Assembly: GCF_030378205.1 (NCBI RefSeq)
Contig: NZ_CP127385.1
Coordinates: forward strand, 5,124,001 to 5,188,000
DNA length: 64,000 bases
Direction of reading: 5' to 3'
Source of the DNA: Bradyrhizobium sp. NP1
Lineage (GTDB): Bacteria > Pseudomonadota > Alphaproteobacteria > Rhizobiales > Xanthobacteraceae
Shown: positions 39,376-47,622 of the stretch, in pieces
Layout of the letters: the number at the start of each line of letters is the position of its first letter
How positions within the stretch are numbered: position 1 is the stretch's first letter
Program-made: the position numbers and the translations under genes
Notes under the pieces: model-generated
The model's input: only the letters and a program-made list of their open reading frames with translations
Told to the model about the DNA's origin: nothing
Databases searched by the model: none

Positions 39376-39394
39376 AGTCCCACCGCCCGCACCA
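39376..39394 (+). other. attR: attR core (19 bp)
   Basis: AGTCCCACCGCCCGCACCA, identical to the 3' end of tRNA-Leu at 21684-21702. The preceding bases (GGTTGC against GGTTCG) are partly similar. It is a tRNA 3' fragment, not a functional tRNA. Confidence 0.9.
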
Positions 39395-39597
39395 AAAGCT
39401 TGGTCGTGACGGGGTTCCGCGTGGCGCAGCCCTGCCAATTCGTCAGGGCGAAGCGTGTCCGGCGAAGCTTGAGTGGTCGGCGAAAGCGAAGACGGATTGT
39501 AGCCGGCGCCGGAGCCCGAAGGCGACTATTGCCGGCGTTCTCCAATCGGAACCCCGCGCCTCGAAAACCGTTGTCTTGCCATCACAGGGAGCATGAC

Positions 39598-39732
39598 ATG
39601 AAGGAAGAGCGTCGCGAAGGGCGCGACAAGGAGGCGCGGGACGAAGGCAGCGCTGCGGAAGACCGGGCGCCGCGTCCGAACAGCCCGCTCGAACAAGACG
39701 GGCCGGAACTGCTGCGCGACAGCCATTGCTGA
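39598..39732 (+). CDS. Small highly charged protein
   Basis: A 44-residue protein beginning MKEERREGRDKEARDEGSAA with GGGAG 7 nt upstream of the ATG. It is almost entirely hydrophilic and probably disordered, ending ELLRDSHC. A strong terminator follows 20 bp later, which supports a real transcription unit. No family recognised. Confidence 0.55.
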   Translation: MKEERREGRDKEARDEGSAAEDRAPRPNSPLEQDGPELLRDSHC

Positions 39733-39751
39733 GCGCATCGCGTCCCCAAGC

Positions 39752-39786
39752 AAAACAGCCCGCCGTTTCCGGCGGGCTGTTTTTTT
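39752..39786 (+). terminator. Rho-independent terminator
   Basis: ACAGCCCGCC (39755-39764) pairs with GGCGGGCTGT (39771-39780) around a 6-nt loop, followed by TTTTTTT. An A run precedes the stem, so it could also end the minus-strand GST operon that converges from the right. Confidence 0.92.
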
Positions 39787-39806
39787 GATCGGCACGCGCT
39801 TTACGA

Positions 39807-40463
39807 CTACGCCGCCTTGGCGAGCGCGCTGACGCGCTCCCAGGTCGTGGTCTGCAGGCTCGGGCGCGCCTGCATGCGCTTCAGCCATGTCACCAGATTG
39901 GCGTGCGGCGCGCCGAGCTCGGTCCATTCCGGCACCATCGAGAAGAACTCGACATGCGGGGCCAGCAGCAGATCCGCGAGCGACAGCGTATCTCCCGCAA
40001 AATAGTCCTGGCCGCCCAGCAAATGCGCGAGCTCGTTGAATACGGTGCGCGCCTTCGGCATCGCGGCCGCGATCGCGGCCTCGTCCGGCGCCAGCCCCAT
40101 GACGCGCGGGCTGATCACGCGGTGGAAGATGATGACGTTGCCGACGCCGTGAAACAGGTACCAGTCGTTGACGTTCATCGCCTGGTCCATGCGCGCGGCG
40201 CGCTTCGGATCGGCCGGCGTCAGCGCAGGCGTCGGCAGCACGCGATCGAGATAGCGCAGGATCGCCTGGGTCTCGTAGAGGCGGAAATCGCCGTGATCGA
40301 GCACCGGCACGCGGCCGAACGGGTGCCGCGCCAGGTGCTCCGGCGAGCGCAGCATGCCCGGGGCGACCGGCGCCAAGGAATACGGCGCCCCCTTCTCCTC
40401 CAGCATCGCGAGCACGGCGCGGCCGAACGGGCTGCCGGGAATCGAATGGACTGTGAACGACAT
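39807..40463 (-). CDS. Glutathione S-transferase family protein
   Basis: A 218-residue GST. The thioredoxin-like N-terminal domain has IPGSPFGRAVLAMLEEKG, where Ser at about 10 is the likely glutathione-activating residue, FGRVPVLDHGDFRLYET with the cis-Pro, and ETQAILRYLD. The helical C-terminal domain includes YFAGDTLSLADLLLAPHVEF. The ATG at 40463 has AGGAG upstream; the frame extends to 40526 without conserved content. Third gene of the ArsR / AHSA1 operon (31 bp gap). Substrate unknown. Confidence 0.9.
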   Translation of the reverse strand: MSFTVHSIPGSPFGRAVLAMLEEKGAPYSLAPVAPGMLRSPEHLARHPFGRVPVLDHGDFRLYETQAILRYLDRVLPTPALTPADPKRAARMDQAMNVNDWYLFHGVGNVIIFHRVISPRVMGLAPDEAAIAAAMPKARTVFNELAHLLGGQDYFAGDTLSLADLLLAPHVEFFSMVPEWTELGAPHANLVTWLKRMQARPSLQTTTWERVSALAKAA

Positions 40464-40494
40464 CGTGCTTCTCCTCGCTGCTTGATCGTCTGCG

Positions 40495-40974
40495 TCAGCG
40501 CCCGCCCTGCCCCGCTTCCTGGGCAAAGCGCTCCAGCAGGCCCGGCCAGCCGCCGTCGACGTCCTTGCGCATGGATTCGCCGCCCTCGCGGCCCATGGTC
40601 TCGAACTTGTGGTGCAGAAGGTCGACGCGCGTCGCCTCGGCGCCCTCGGCGGTGAAGCGCACCTCGACCTCGGATTTCATGGTGACGTCAGGCTGCCATT
40701 GCGCGTTGATCTGCCACAGCAGCACCAGCCGGTGCGGCGGCTCCCATACCGTGATGGTCCCGGCGCGGGTCTCGGTGCCGTCCTCGGCGATTTCCAGCCA
40801 GCGGCCGCCGACCCGCGGCTCGATCTTCACGGTCTTGGCCGGCTTCTTGCCGATGGTGTGATCGAGCGGCCACCAGCGCGCGAGCCCTGCGGTGAACACC
40901 TCGAAGGCGTGATCGATCGGCGCCTTCACATTGACTGACTTGCGCACCGGCGCAATGACGAAATGATCGCTCAT
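40495..40974 (-). CDS. SRPBCC / AHSA1-type START-like protein
   Basis: A 159-residue protein of the activator-of-Hsp90-homologue-1-like group: KSVNVKAPIDHAFEVFTAGL, ARWWPLDHTIG, VKIEPRVGGRWLEIAEDGTE and VWEPPHRLVLLWQIN. The fold is a helix-grip cavity that binds small hydrophobic ligands. Its ATG overlaps the stop of the ArsR gene by 4 bp. ArsR-AHSA1 pairs are common in Alphaproteobacteria; the ligand is unknown. Confidence 0.9.
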   Translation of the reverse strand: MSDHFVIAPVRKSVNVKAPIDHAFEVFTAGLARWWPLDHTIGKKPAKTVKIEPRVGGRWLEIAEDGTETRAGTITVWEPPHRLVLLWQINAQWQPDVTMKSEVEVRFTAEGAEATRVDLLHHKFETMGREGGESMRKDVDGGWPGLLERFAQEAGQGGR

Positions 40975-41291
40975 CTGCTCCTCTTTGCCTTGTGGGATCG
41001 TTCGGCTTCCAGCCTGAAGGCGTCGAGCGCATCGGCCCAGAAGCTGTCGAGCCAGGCCCGCAGTTCCAGCAGCGCCTCACGCCTCACCGAATAGATCCGG
41101 CGCACGCCCTCGCTGCGCTCCTCGACGAGGCCCGCCTCTTTCAGCACCTTCAGATGTTGCGACACTGCGGGCCGCGAGACCGGCAGGCCCTCGGCGATCG
41201 CCTTCACCGGACGTGGACCGCCGCGAAGGCGTTCCAGCACCGCACGCCGCGTCGGATCAGCCAGCACTGCCAGGGCGCTTCCGTAAGTCAT
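40971..41291 (-). CDS. ArsR-family transcriptional regulator
   Basis: A 106-residue winged-helix repressor-type protein: LAVLADPTRRAVLERLRGGP, then VKAIAEGLPVSRPAVSQHLK with the recognition helix, LKEAGLVEERSEGVRRIYSV and a C-terminal helix. No metal-binding cysteines are present, so it is not an arsenic sensor. It is the first gene of an operon with AHSA1-like and GST genes. A perfect 20-bp palindrome covers its start codon, suggesting autoregulation. Confidence 0.93.
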   Translation of the reverse strand: MTYGSALAVLADPTRRAVLERLRGGPRPVKAIAEGLPVSRPAVSQHLKVLKEAGLVEERSEGVRRIYSVRREALLELRAWLDSFWADALDAFRLEAERSHKAKRSR

Positions 41292-41300
41292 GACTTACGG
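41281..41300. promoter_or_regulatory. 20-bp perfect palindrome over the arsR start codon
   Basis: CCGTAAGTCATGACTTACGG is its own reverse complement. The ATG of the ArsR gene (41289-41291 on the minus strand) lies at its centre. It is the obvious candidate operator for autorepression, or a site that constrains both coding and regulation. Confidence 0.7.
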
Positions 41301-41335
41301 TAAGCCAACGCTAACGGAGATGTCAAGCGGCCCGG

Positions 41336-42493
41336 CTATCCCGCCTCCGAGGCGTGCCTCGGGTGCCACCAGAGGCCGCCGATCACCACGCCCTCGGACG
41401 CGATCTTGCGGTCCCCCGTCATGTGCTCGCCGACCACGTCGACATAGTCGAACCGGCCTTCTTTGACGCTGATGAGCGTGGCGTCGCCGACGCTGCCCGG
41501 CTTCAGGCTGCCGAGCTCGGGACGGCGCAGCGCCATCGCCGCATTGACGGTCGATGCCGCCACCACGTCGCCAAGCGCCATGCCCATGCAGAGGAATTTC
41601 GACATCGTGGTCACCTGGTCGAACACCGGGCCGTCGATGCACAGCTTGTGAATGTCGGAGGAGATGGTGTCCGGAAGAAAGCCGTTGGCGAGCATCGCGC
41701 GCGCCGTCCTGAACGCGAACGAGCCCTTGCCGTGGCCGATGTCGAACAGCACGCCGCGCTCGCGCGCATCGAGCACGACCCGCTTCACCGTGCCCTGCGC
41801 GGTGACCGGCGTATTGGGGAACGGCCGGAAGGCGTGCGTCAGCACGTCGCCGGGCCGCAGGCGCGCCACCACCTCCTCGTAGCTCGGCGGCGGATGATCG
41901 ATATGGCACATCAGGGGCATGCCGACCTGTTCGGCGACTTCAAGCGCGATCTCGAGCGGCACGATCCCCGACGTGCCCGAGGCGTGGAGGCCGACCCGCA
42001 CCTTGATGCCGACGATGAGGTCGCGGTTGGCGTCCGCCACTTCGGCCGCCGTGATCGGGTCCATCAGCCGCAGCTGCTCGCTCTCGCCGACCATGACGCG
42101 ATTGGAGAAGCCGAAGATGCCGGCATGCGAGACGTGGAGATAGGCGAGAATGCGCACCTCGCTCGGCTCGATCACATGCTTGCGGAAACCGGCGAAATTG
42201 CCCGGACCGGCGCTGCCGGTGTCGACCGCGGTGGTGACGCCGGAGGCGCGGCAGAATTCTTCCGCGTCGATGCCGAGCGAGGTGCCGCCCCAATAGACAT
42301 GGGTGTGCAGGTCGATCAGCCCGGGCGTGACGATCAGGCCCGAGACGTCGCGCACCTCCGTTTCCGGACCGGCCTTCAGCTCGCGACCGACCGCGGCGAC
42401 CTTGCCGCCAGCGAAGGCGACGTCGGTCGTGGCATCAAGCTTCTGCGACGGATCGATCACCCGCCCGCCGCGCAGGATCAGATCGAACGGCAT
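41336..42493 (-). CDS. Amidohydrolase / deacetylase-type metallohydrolase
   Basis: A 385-residue TIM-barrel metal-dependent hydrolase. ILRGGRVIDP at the N-terminus, IDLHTHVYWG with the HxH metal site, GIKVR with a Lys that may be carbamylated, MCHIDHPP, FDIGHGKGSF and SSDIHK with the catalytic Asp follow the order of the amidohydrolase superfamily (dihydroorotase / N-acetyl sugar deacetylase group). It lies 60 bp downstream of the peptide-binding protein gene on the same strand, linking it to the imported substrate. The exact substrate is unknown. Confidence 0.87.
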   Translation of the reverse strand: MPFDLILRGGRVIDPSQKLDATTDVAFAGGKVAAVGRELKAGPETEVRDVSGLIVTPGLIDLHTHVYWGGTSLGIDAEEFCRASGVTTAVDTGSAGPGNFAGFRKHVIEPSEVRILAYLHVSHAGIFGFSNRVMVGESEQLRLMDPITAAEVADANRDLIVGIKVRVGLHASGTSGIVPLEIALEVAEQVGMPLMCHIDHPPPSYEEVVARLRPGDVLTHAFRPFPNTPVTAQGTVKRVVLDARERGVLFDIGHGKGSFAFRTARAMLANGFLPDTISSDIHKLCIDGPVFDQVTTMSKFLCMGMALGDVVAASTVNAAMALRRPELGSLKPGSVGDATLISVKEGRFDYVDVVGEHMTGDRKIASEGVVIGGLWWHPRHASEAG

Positions 42494-42553
42494 TGTGATC
42501 TCCGAGAGAGAGGGCCGCAGCCGAGGGCCGGGGCCGTGGTGCCGGCCGTCCGC

Positions 42554-44152
42554 CTACTCGCTCTTGTCGATGTTCCAGAAGATCGGCGTCGCCGGACCGT
42601 CGAGCACGCCCGACAGCGACTTCCGCCACGCGCTCGGCGCCAGATACTGGCCGAGCGGGACATAGATCACCTGGTCGTAGGCTTCCTGCTGAAGCTCGGT
42701 CGCGATCTTCTTCTTGTCGTCGAGCGAGGCAGCGCGCGCGAACTGGTCGCGCAGCTTCTCGATCTTGGCATCCTCGGCCCAGCCGAACCAGCCGCCGTTC
42801 TTGCCCTGCCCGCCGATCGACAGGTTCGACACGGGATTGTCGACGTCGGCGCTGACCCAGTTGGTGAAGAACATGTTCCAGCCGCCCTCTTTCGGCGGCT
42901 TCTGGCTGGCGCGGCGGCTCACCACGGTCTGCCAGTCGGTGGCCTGCAGATCGACCTTGAAGCCGGCCTCACGCAATTGCTGCGCGACGACGATCGGCTG
43001 CGCCTTCAGCACCACGACGTCGCCGGGCGCCATGATCACGACCGGCGTGCCGTCATAGCCGGACTCGGCGAGCGCCTTCTTGGCCTGCGCCATGCCGTTG
43101 CCCTTGATCAGGGTTTCGGCTCCGACTTCGGTCTCGAGCGGCGTGCCGCAGACGAAGAAGGCGCCGCAGACCATGTAGTATTTCGGATTGCCGACCAGTG
43201 CGTCGAGCACGTCCTTCTGGCCGATCGCCAGCAACGCCGCCCGCCGCACCTTCACATTGTCGAAGGGCGGATACAGGAAGTTCATCCGCCCGAGCGTCTG
43301 GAAGCCGAACTTGTTCAGCGTCTGCACTTTCAGCTCGGGGTTGGCCTCCAGCACCGGCAGCAGATCGAAAGGCGGGTTCTCGATGAAATCGATGTCGCCG
43401 GACTGCAGCGCGTTCACGGCAGTCTGCGCATCCGCCATGGTAACCCACTCGACGCGATCGACCTTCACCACCTTGCCGCCGGAGGTCCAGCTCGCGGGCT
43501 CCTTGCGCGGCACATAGTCAGGGTTCTTCTCATAGACCGCCTTCACGCCCGGCTGGAACTCGCTCGCGACAAACTTGAACGGGCCGGAGCCGATCTGCTC
43601 GGGGATCTGCTTGTCCGGCGGCGTCTCGGCAAGCCGCTTCGGCATCATGAACGCCACGCGCGAGGACGGCTTGCCGATCGATTCCAGCACCAGGCCATAT
43701 GGCTCCTTCAATTTCAGCGTGATGGTCCTGGCGTCGGTGGCCTCGAGGCTCGCGGTGAAATCCATCAGCTTCTGGCCCATGCCGTCGACCTTGGCCCATC
43801 GCTTCAGCGAGGCGACGCAATCCTCCGCCGTGACCGGCGTTCCGTCATGCCATTTCAGCCCGTCGCGCAGCGTGAAGGTATAGGTGAGCTTGTCGTCGGA
43901 AACCTTCCAGTCCGCCATCTGCGGCTGGATCTTGAAATTGGAATCGGTCGCGACCAGCGTGTCGTAGACCATGTAGCCGTGGTCGCGCGAGATATAGGCG
44001 GTGGTGAAGATCGGATCGATGATGCGCAGGTCGGAATGCATCACCGCGGTGATCGTCTTGCCGGCGGCAAGCACCGGCGAGGCAAGCGCAAGCGCCGCGG
44101 CCGACAGCGCCGATGCGACCGCAAGATGCTTCCAGCGCGCAATGGGGGACAT
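42554..44152 (-). CDS. ABC transporter substrate-binding protein, Dpp/Opp type
   Basis: A 532-residue SBP_bac_5 family protein with a signal peptide (SALSAAALALASPVLA). Typical segments are LRDGLKWHDGTPVTAEDCVA, IGSGPFKFVASEFQPG, NPDYVPRKEPA and ARAASLDDKKKIATELQ. The ATG at 44152 has AGGAG upstream. It is the periplasmic receptor for the permeases and ATPase encoded from 45779 onward, although it is transcribed the other way. It shares a 295-bp region with the divergent M20 gene. Confidence 0.93.
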   Translation of the reverse strand: MSPIARWKHLAVASALSAAALALASPVLAAGKTITAVMHSDLRIIDPIFTTAYISRDHGYMVYDTLVATDSNFKIQPQMADWKVSDDKLTYTFTLRDGLKWHDGTPVTAEDCVASLKRWAKVDGMGQKLMDFTASLEATDARTITLKLKEPYGLVLESIGKPSSRVAFMMPKRLAETPPDKQIPEQIGSGPFKFVASEFQPGVKAVYEKNPDYVPRKEPASWTSGGKVVKVDRVEWVTMADAQTAVNALQSGDIDFIENPPFDLLPVLEANPELKVQTLNKFGFQTLGRMNFLYPPFDNVKVRRAALLAIGQKDVLDALVGNPKYYMVCGAFFVCGTPLETEVGAETLIKGNGMAQAKKALAESGYDGTPVVIMAPGDVVVLKAQPIVVAQQLREAGFKVDLQATDWQTVVSRRASQKPPKEGGWNMFFTNWVSADVDNPVSNLSIGGQGKNGGWFGWAEDAKIEKLRDQFARAASLDDKKKIATELQQEAYDQVIYVPLGQYLAPSAWRKSLSGVLDGPATPIFWNIDKSE

Positions 44153-44447
44153 TCGATCTCTCCTGACTGCAAACGGGGTTATCGCTTGGAACGGGGGTGG
44201 ATCCGCTGACGGATTGTGCATTGAGCCTTTGCGTTGGGCGATTAGGCTTTAGGCGGTTGGCTGCTGCGATTGCGCGAACTAACGCGCTGTAAACTTTGGG
44301 TATTTGAGACTTGCATCAAGCGCCTTGCGCGTCAATCGCGATTTGGACGCCGGCTCAGGCCCACGCATCTTTCACTTTACAAATTACGCGCGGCTCTTTC
44401 ACGTAAGGCGGGATGCGAACGCCGTCAAAAAAACATCGAGAAGCAAG

Positions 44448-45578
44448 ATGAATCCAGCCAATCTTCCCTTCGATTCCGAAACCATGCTGCAGGGCCTGCG
44501 AACCTGGGTCGAATGTGAAAGCCCGACCTGGGATGCGAGCGCGGTCGAACGCATGCTCGACATCGCCGCGCGCGACATGGCGATCATGGGCGCGACCATC
44601 GAGCGTATCGCCGGCCGCCAGGGCTTCGCCGGCTGCGTCCGCGCCCGCTTCCCGCATCCGAAACAGGGCGAGCCGGGAATCCTGATCGCCGGCCATTTCG
44701 ACACGGTGCATCCCCTCGGCACGCTGGAAAAACTCAAATGGCGGCGCGAAGGCGACAAATGCTACGGCCCCGGCATCTTCGACATGAAGGGCGGCAGCTA
44801 TCTGGCGCTGGAAGCGATCCGGCAACTGGCGCGCGCCGCCTTCACCACGCCGCTGCCGATCACCGTGATGTTCACGCCCGACGAGGAGGTCGGCACCCCC
44901 TCGACACGAGACCTCATCGAGGCGGAAGCCGCGCGCAACAAATACGTGCTGGTGCCGGAGCCCGGCCGGCCCAACAACGGCGTCGTCACCGGCCGCTATG
45001 CCATCGCGCGCTTCAACCTCGAGGCAACGGGACGACCGAGCCATGCCGGCGCCACACTGTCCGCCGGGCGATCGGCGATCCGCGAGATGGCGCGGCAGAT
45101 CATCGCCATCGACGCGATGACCACCGACGACTGCACCTTCTCGGTCGGCGTCGTGCGTGGCGGGCAATGGGTGAACTGCGTCGCCACCACCTGTACCGGC
45201 GAGGCGCTCAGCATGGCCAAGCGCCAGGCCGACCTCGATCGCGGCGTCGAGAGGATGCTCGCTCTGTCAGGCTCCTCCGACGACGTGACGTTCAAGGTGA
45301 CCCGCGGCGTCACCCGCCCGGTGTGGGAGCCGAATGAGGGCACCATGGCGCTTTACGAGAAGGCGCGCGGCATCGCCCGGGATCTCGGCATGGAGCTGCC
45401 CCATGGCAGCGCGGGCGGCGGCTCCGACGGCAATTTCACCGGTGCGATGGGGGTCGCGACGCTCGACGGGCTCGGCGTCCGCGGCGCCGACGCGCATACC
45501 CTCAACGAGCACATCATCGTGGAAAGCCTCGCCGAGCGCGGCCGGCTGATGGCGGGGCTGCTCGCCACGCTGGAATAA
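44448..45578 (+). CDS. M20-family metallohydrolase, glutamate carboxypeptidase-like
   Basis: A 376-residue M20 peptidase. GHFDTVHP gives the His and Asp metal ligands, FDMKGG the bridging Asp, TPDEEVG the catalytic and metal Glu pair, and GADAHTLNEH a C-terminal His ligand. GRPSHAGAT marks the dimerisation domain. Similar enzymes remove C-terminal Glu from folates or cleave N-acyl amino acids. The ATG at 44448 has GAGAAG upstream. It is divergent from the binding protein gene and begins the plus-strand block that encodes the importer. Confidence 0.9.
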   Translation: MNPANLPFDSETMLQGLRTWVECESPTWDASAVERMLDIAARDMAIMGATIERIAGRQGFAGCVRARFPHPKQGEPGILIAGHFDTVHPLGTLEKLKWRREGDKCYGPGIFDMKGGSYLALEAIRQLARAAFTTPLPITVMFTPDEEVGTPSTRDLIEAEAARNKYVLVPEPGRPNNGVVTGRYAIARFNLEATGRPSHAGATLSAGRSAIREMARQIIAIDAMTTDDCTFSVGVVRGGQWVNCVATTCTGEALSMAKRQADLDRGVERMLALSGSSDDVTFKVTRGVTRPVWEPNEGTMALYEKARGIARDLGMELPHGSAGGGSDGNFTGAMGVATLDGLGVRGADAHTLNEHIIVESLAERGRLMAGLLATLE

Positions 45579-45778
45579 CAAGCGCCCAAGGCTGTTCGGC
45601 ATAGCCGGAACTCCTCGGCCATTTCCCGCGCCGCGGAAAGTGCCGGCCGGGGCGCTGCCATTGGCGGCCCTCAGCCTTAACGACAATGGCACAGGTCTTG
45701 CTGCGTGTTATTCTGGCAGCGGGGAACAAAGAGCGGCGGCAACCGTCCTGGCGGGTTGCACTGGAGTGAGGGACGAGC

Positions 45779-46720
45779 GTGCTCCTATATCTGCTGCGCC
45801 GCATGCTGGCTGCCATTCCCGTGATGGGCGTGGTGGCGCTGGTCGTGTTCCTGCTGCTGCGGCTTACCCCCGGCGATCCCGCCGCGATCCTCGCCGGCGA
45901 GAACGCCACGCCCGAACAGCTCGAACGCATCCGCAGCTCGCTCGGCCTCAACGAGCCGCTCTATGCCCAGTTCTTCACCTGGATCGGCAAACTGCTGCAT
46001 GGCGATCTCGGCGTCTCCCTGATCTCCAACGTGCCGGTCTTGAAGATGATCGGCCAGCGCGTCGAGCCCTCGCTCTCGATCGCGCTCTCCACCATCATCC
46101 TGTCGATCCTCATTGCGGTGCCACTCGGCGTGATCGCGGCCTGGCGGCACGGCACCTGGATCGATCGCTTCGTGATGGGGCTCTCCGTGCTCGGCTTCTC
46201 GGTGCCGGTGTTCGTGGTCGGCTATGTCCTGATCCAGATCTTCGCGATCGATCTGCGCTGGCTGCCGGTGCAGGGTTTTCGCAGCCTCGCCTCCGGCTTC
46301 GGCCCGTTCTTCGAGCGCATCGTCCTGCCCACCTTCACCCTGTCCTTCATCTATGTCGCGCTGATCGCCCGCATGACGCGGGCCTCGATGCTCGACGTGC
46401 TGGGCGAGGATTATGTGCGGACCGCGCGCGCCAAGGGCATCGGTGAGGCCGCCGTGCTGCTGCGGCACGGCCTGCGCAATGCCGCCGTGCCCGTCATCAC
46501 CGTGATCGGCAACGGTTTTGCGCTGCTCATCTCCGGCGTCGTCGTCACCGAAAGCGTGTTCAACCTGCCGGGCATCGGCCGCCTCACCGTCGATGCGGTG
46601 CTGGCGCGCGACTATCCGGTGATCCAGGCGATGATCCTTCTGACCTCGCTGATCTATGTGGCCGTCAACCTGATAATCGACGTCGCCTATACGCTGCTCG
46701 ATCCCAGGATCAGGTACTGA
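45779..46720 (+). CDS. Peptide-type ABC transporter permease (DppB-like, GTG start)
   Basis: A 313-residue permease with six membrane helices, the first being LLRRMLAAIPVMGVVALVVF. RLTPGDPAAILAGENATPEQ is the usual first periplasmic loop, and GEDYVRTARAKGIGEAAVLL the EAA loop that contacts the ATPase. The GTG at 45779 is preceded by GAGGGA. Followed after 11 bp by the second permease gene. Confidence 0.94.
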   Translation: MLLYLLRRMLAAIPVMGVVALVVFLLLRLTPGDPAAILAGENATPEQLERIRSSLGLNEPLYAQFFTWIGKLLHGDLGVSLISNVPVLKMIGQRVEPSLSIALSTIILSILIAVPLGVIAAWRHGTWIDRFVMGLSVLGFSVPVFVVGYVLIQIFAIDLRWLPVQGFRSLASGFGPFFERIVLPTFTLSFIYVALIARMTRASMLDVLGEDYVRTARAKGIGEAAVLLRHGLRNAAVPVITVIGNGFALLISGVVVTESVFNLPGIGRLTVDAVLARDYPVIQAMILLTSLIYVAVNLIIDVAYTLLDPRIRY

Positions 46721-46731
46721 GGGCGCGAGCG

Positions 46732-47622
46732 ATGGCGATCGAAACCCTCCCCGAACCGTCGATCCCGGTCACGACGCCGCTGCAGCCCCGGCTCGGCTTC
46801 CTGACGTCGTCGCCGATCATCGCGGTCGCCACCCTTTGCCTCGTGCTTATCATAGCCATGTCGATCGCCGCGCCCTGGCTCGCGCCGCACGATCCGGTGC
46901 TGCTCGCGCCCTCCCAGCGGCTGAAACCAGCCAGCGCTCAGTTCCTGCTCGGCACCGACGGTTATGGCCGCGACCTGTTGTCGCGCATCATTTATGGCGG
47001 CCGCGTCTCGCTGCTGATCGGGCTGGGCGCCGCGATCTTCTCCACGGCCATCGGGCTCGTGATCGGGCTCGTCTCCGGCTTCTTCCGCTGGGTCGACGCG
47101 GTCTTGATGCGGGTCATGGACGGCTTGATGGCGATCCCGAGCATCCTGCTGGCGATCGCGGTGGTGTCGCTGTCGGGCGCCAGCCCGTGGACCGTGATGG
47201 TCGCAATCACCATCCCCGAAATCCCGCGCGTGGCGCGGCTGGTGCGCGCAGTCGTGCTGTCGGCGCGCGAGGAGCCCTATGTGGAGGCTGCGATCTCGGT
47301 CGGCTCCGGCCTGCCGAAGATCATGGTGCGGCATCTGATGCCGAACACGATCGCGCCGCTGATCGTGCAAGGCACCTATGTCTGCGCTTCCGCGATCCTG
47401 ACCGAGGCGATCCTGTCCTTCCTCGGCGCCGGCATCAGCCCGGAGACGCCGACCTGGGGCAACATCATGGCGGAGGGCCGCGCCTTCTTCCAGATCAAGC
47501 CGTCGCTGATCTTCTGGCCGGGACTGTTGCTGTCGATCGCGATCCTGAGCGTCAACCTGATCGGGGACGCCGCGCGCGACGCGCTCGATCCCCGCATGAA
47601 GCAGCGCGGGTCCGGCAAATGA
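46732..47622 (+). CDS. Peptide-type ABC transporter permease (DppC-like)
   Basis: A 296-residue permease with an N-terminal extension and six membrane helices. LGTDGYGRDLLSRIIYGGRV is characteristic of DppC/OppC, and EAAISVGSGLPKIMVRHLMP is the EAA loop. It ends LDPRMKQRGSGK. Its stop overlaps the ATPase start (ATGA), so the two are translationally coupled. Confidence 0.95.
   Translation: MAIETLPEPSIPVTTPLQPRLGFLTSSPIIAVATLCLVLIIAMSIAAPWLAPHDPVLLAPSQRLKPASAQFLLGTDGYGRDLLSRIIYGGRVSLLIGLGAAIFSTAIGLVIGLVSGFFRWVDAVLMRVMDGLMAIPSILLAIAVVSLSGASPWTVMVAITIPEIPRVARLVRAVVLSAREEPYVEAAISVGSGLPKIMVRHLMPNTIAPLIVQGTYVCASAILTEAILSFLGAGISPETPTWGNIMAEGRAFFQIKPSLIFWPGLLLSIAILSVNLIGDAARDALDPRMKQRGSGK

Larger units (their letters stand above)
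21684..39394. mobile_element. 17.7 kb integrated phage-like element in tRNA-Leu
   Basis: The element is bounded by the 19-bp direct repeat AGTCCCACCGCCCGCACCA at 21684-21702 (tRNA 3' end) and 39376-39394. A tyrosine integrase lies at the right end. Head genes (portal, protease, HK97-type capsid, connectors, small and large terminase) and some tail genes are present, together with a HUH-type initiator candidate and cargo. I find no tail tube, baseplate, fibre, endolysin, holin, repressor or excisionase. Most structural genes overlap by 1-14 nt and none is frameshifted, so the set does not look decayed. It may be a satellite or a rearranged prophage. Confidence 0.9.

Noticed and set aside
35481..41300. 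Similarity between the element palindrome (TAAGTCAATGTTGACTTA) and the arsR palindrome (TAAGTCATGACTTA core)
   Set aside because: The arms share seven bases but spacing differs by 4 bp and the element site lacks the flanking CCG/CGG; likely coincidence without more evidence.
41354..44209. A plus-strand frame of over 900 codons
   Set aside because: It lies antisense to the amidohydrolase and binding protein genes; the translation is Arg/His/Asp-rich shadow sequence typical of high-GC DNA.
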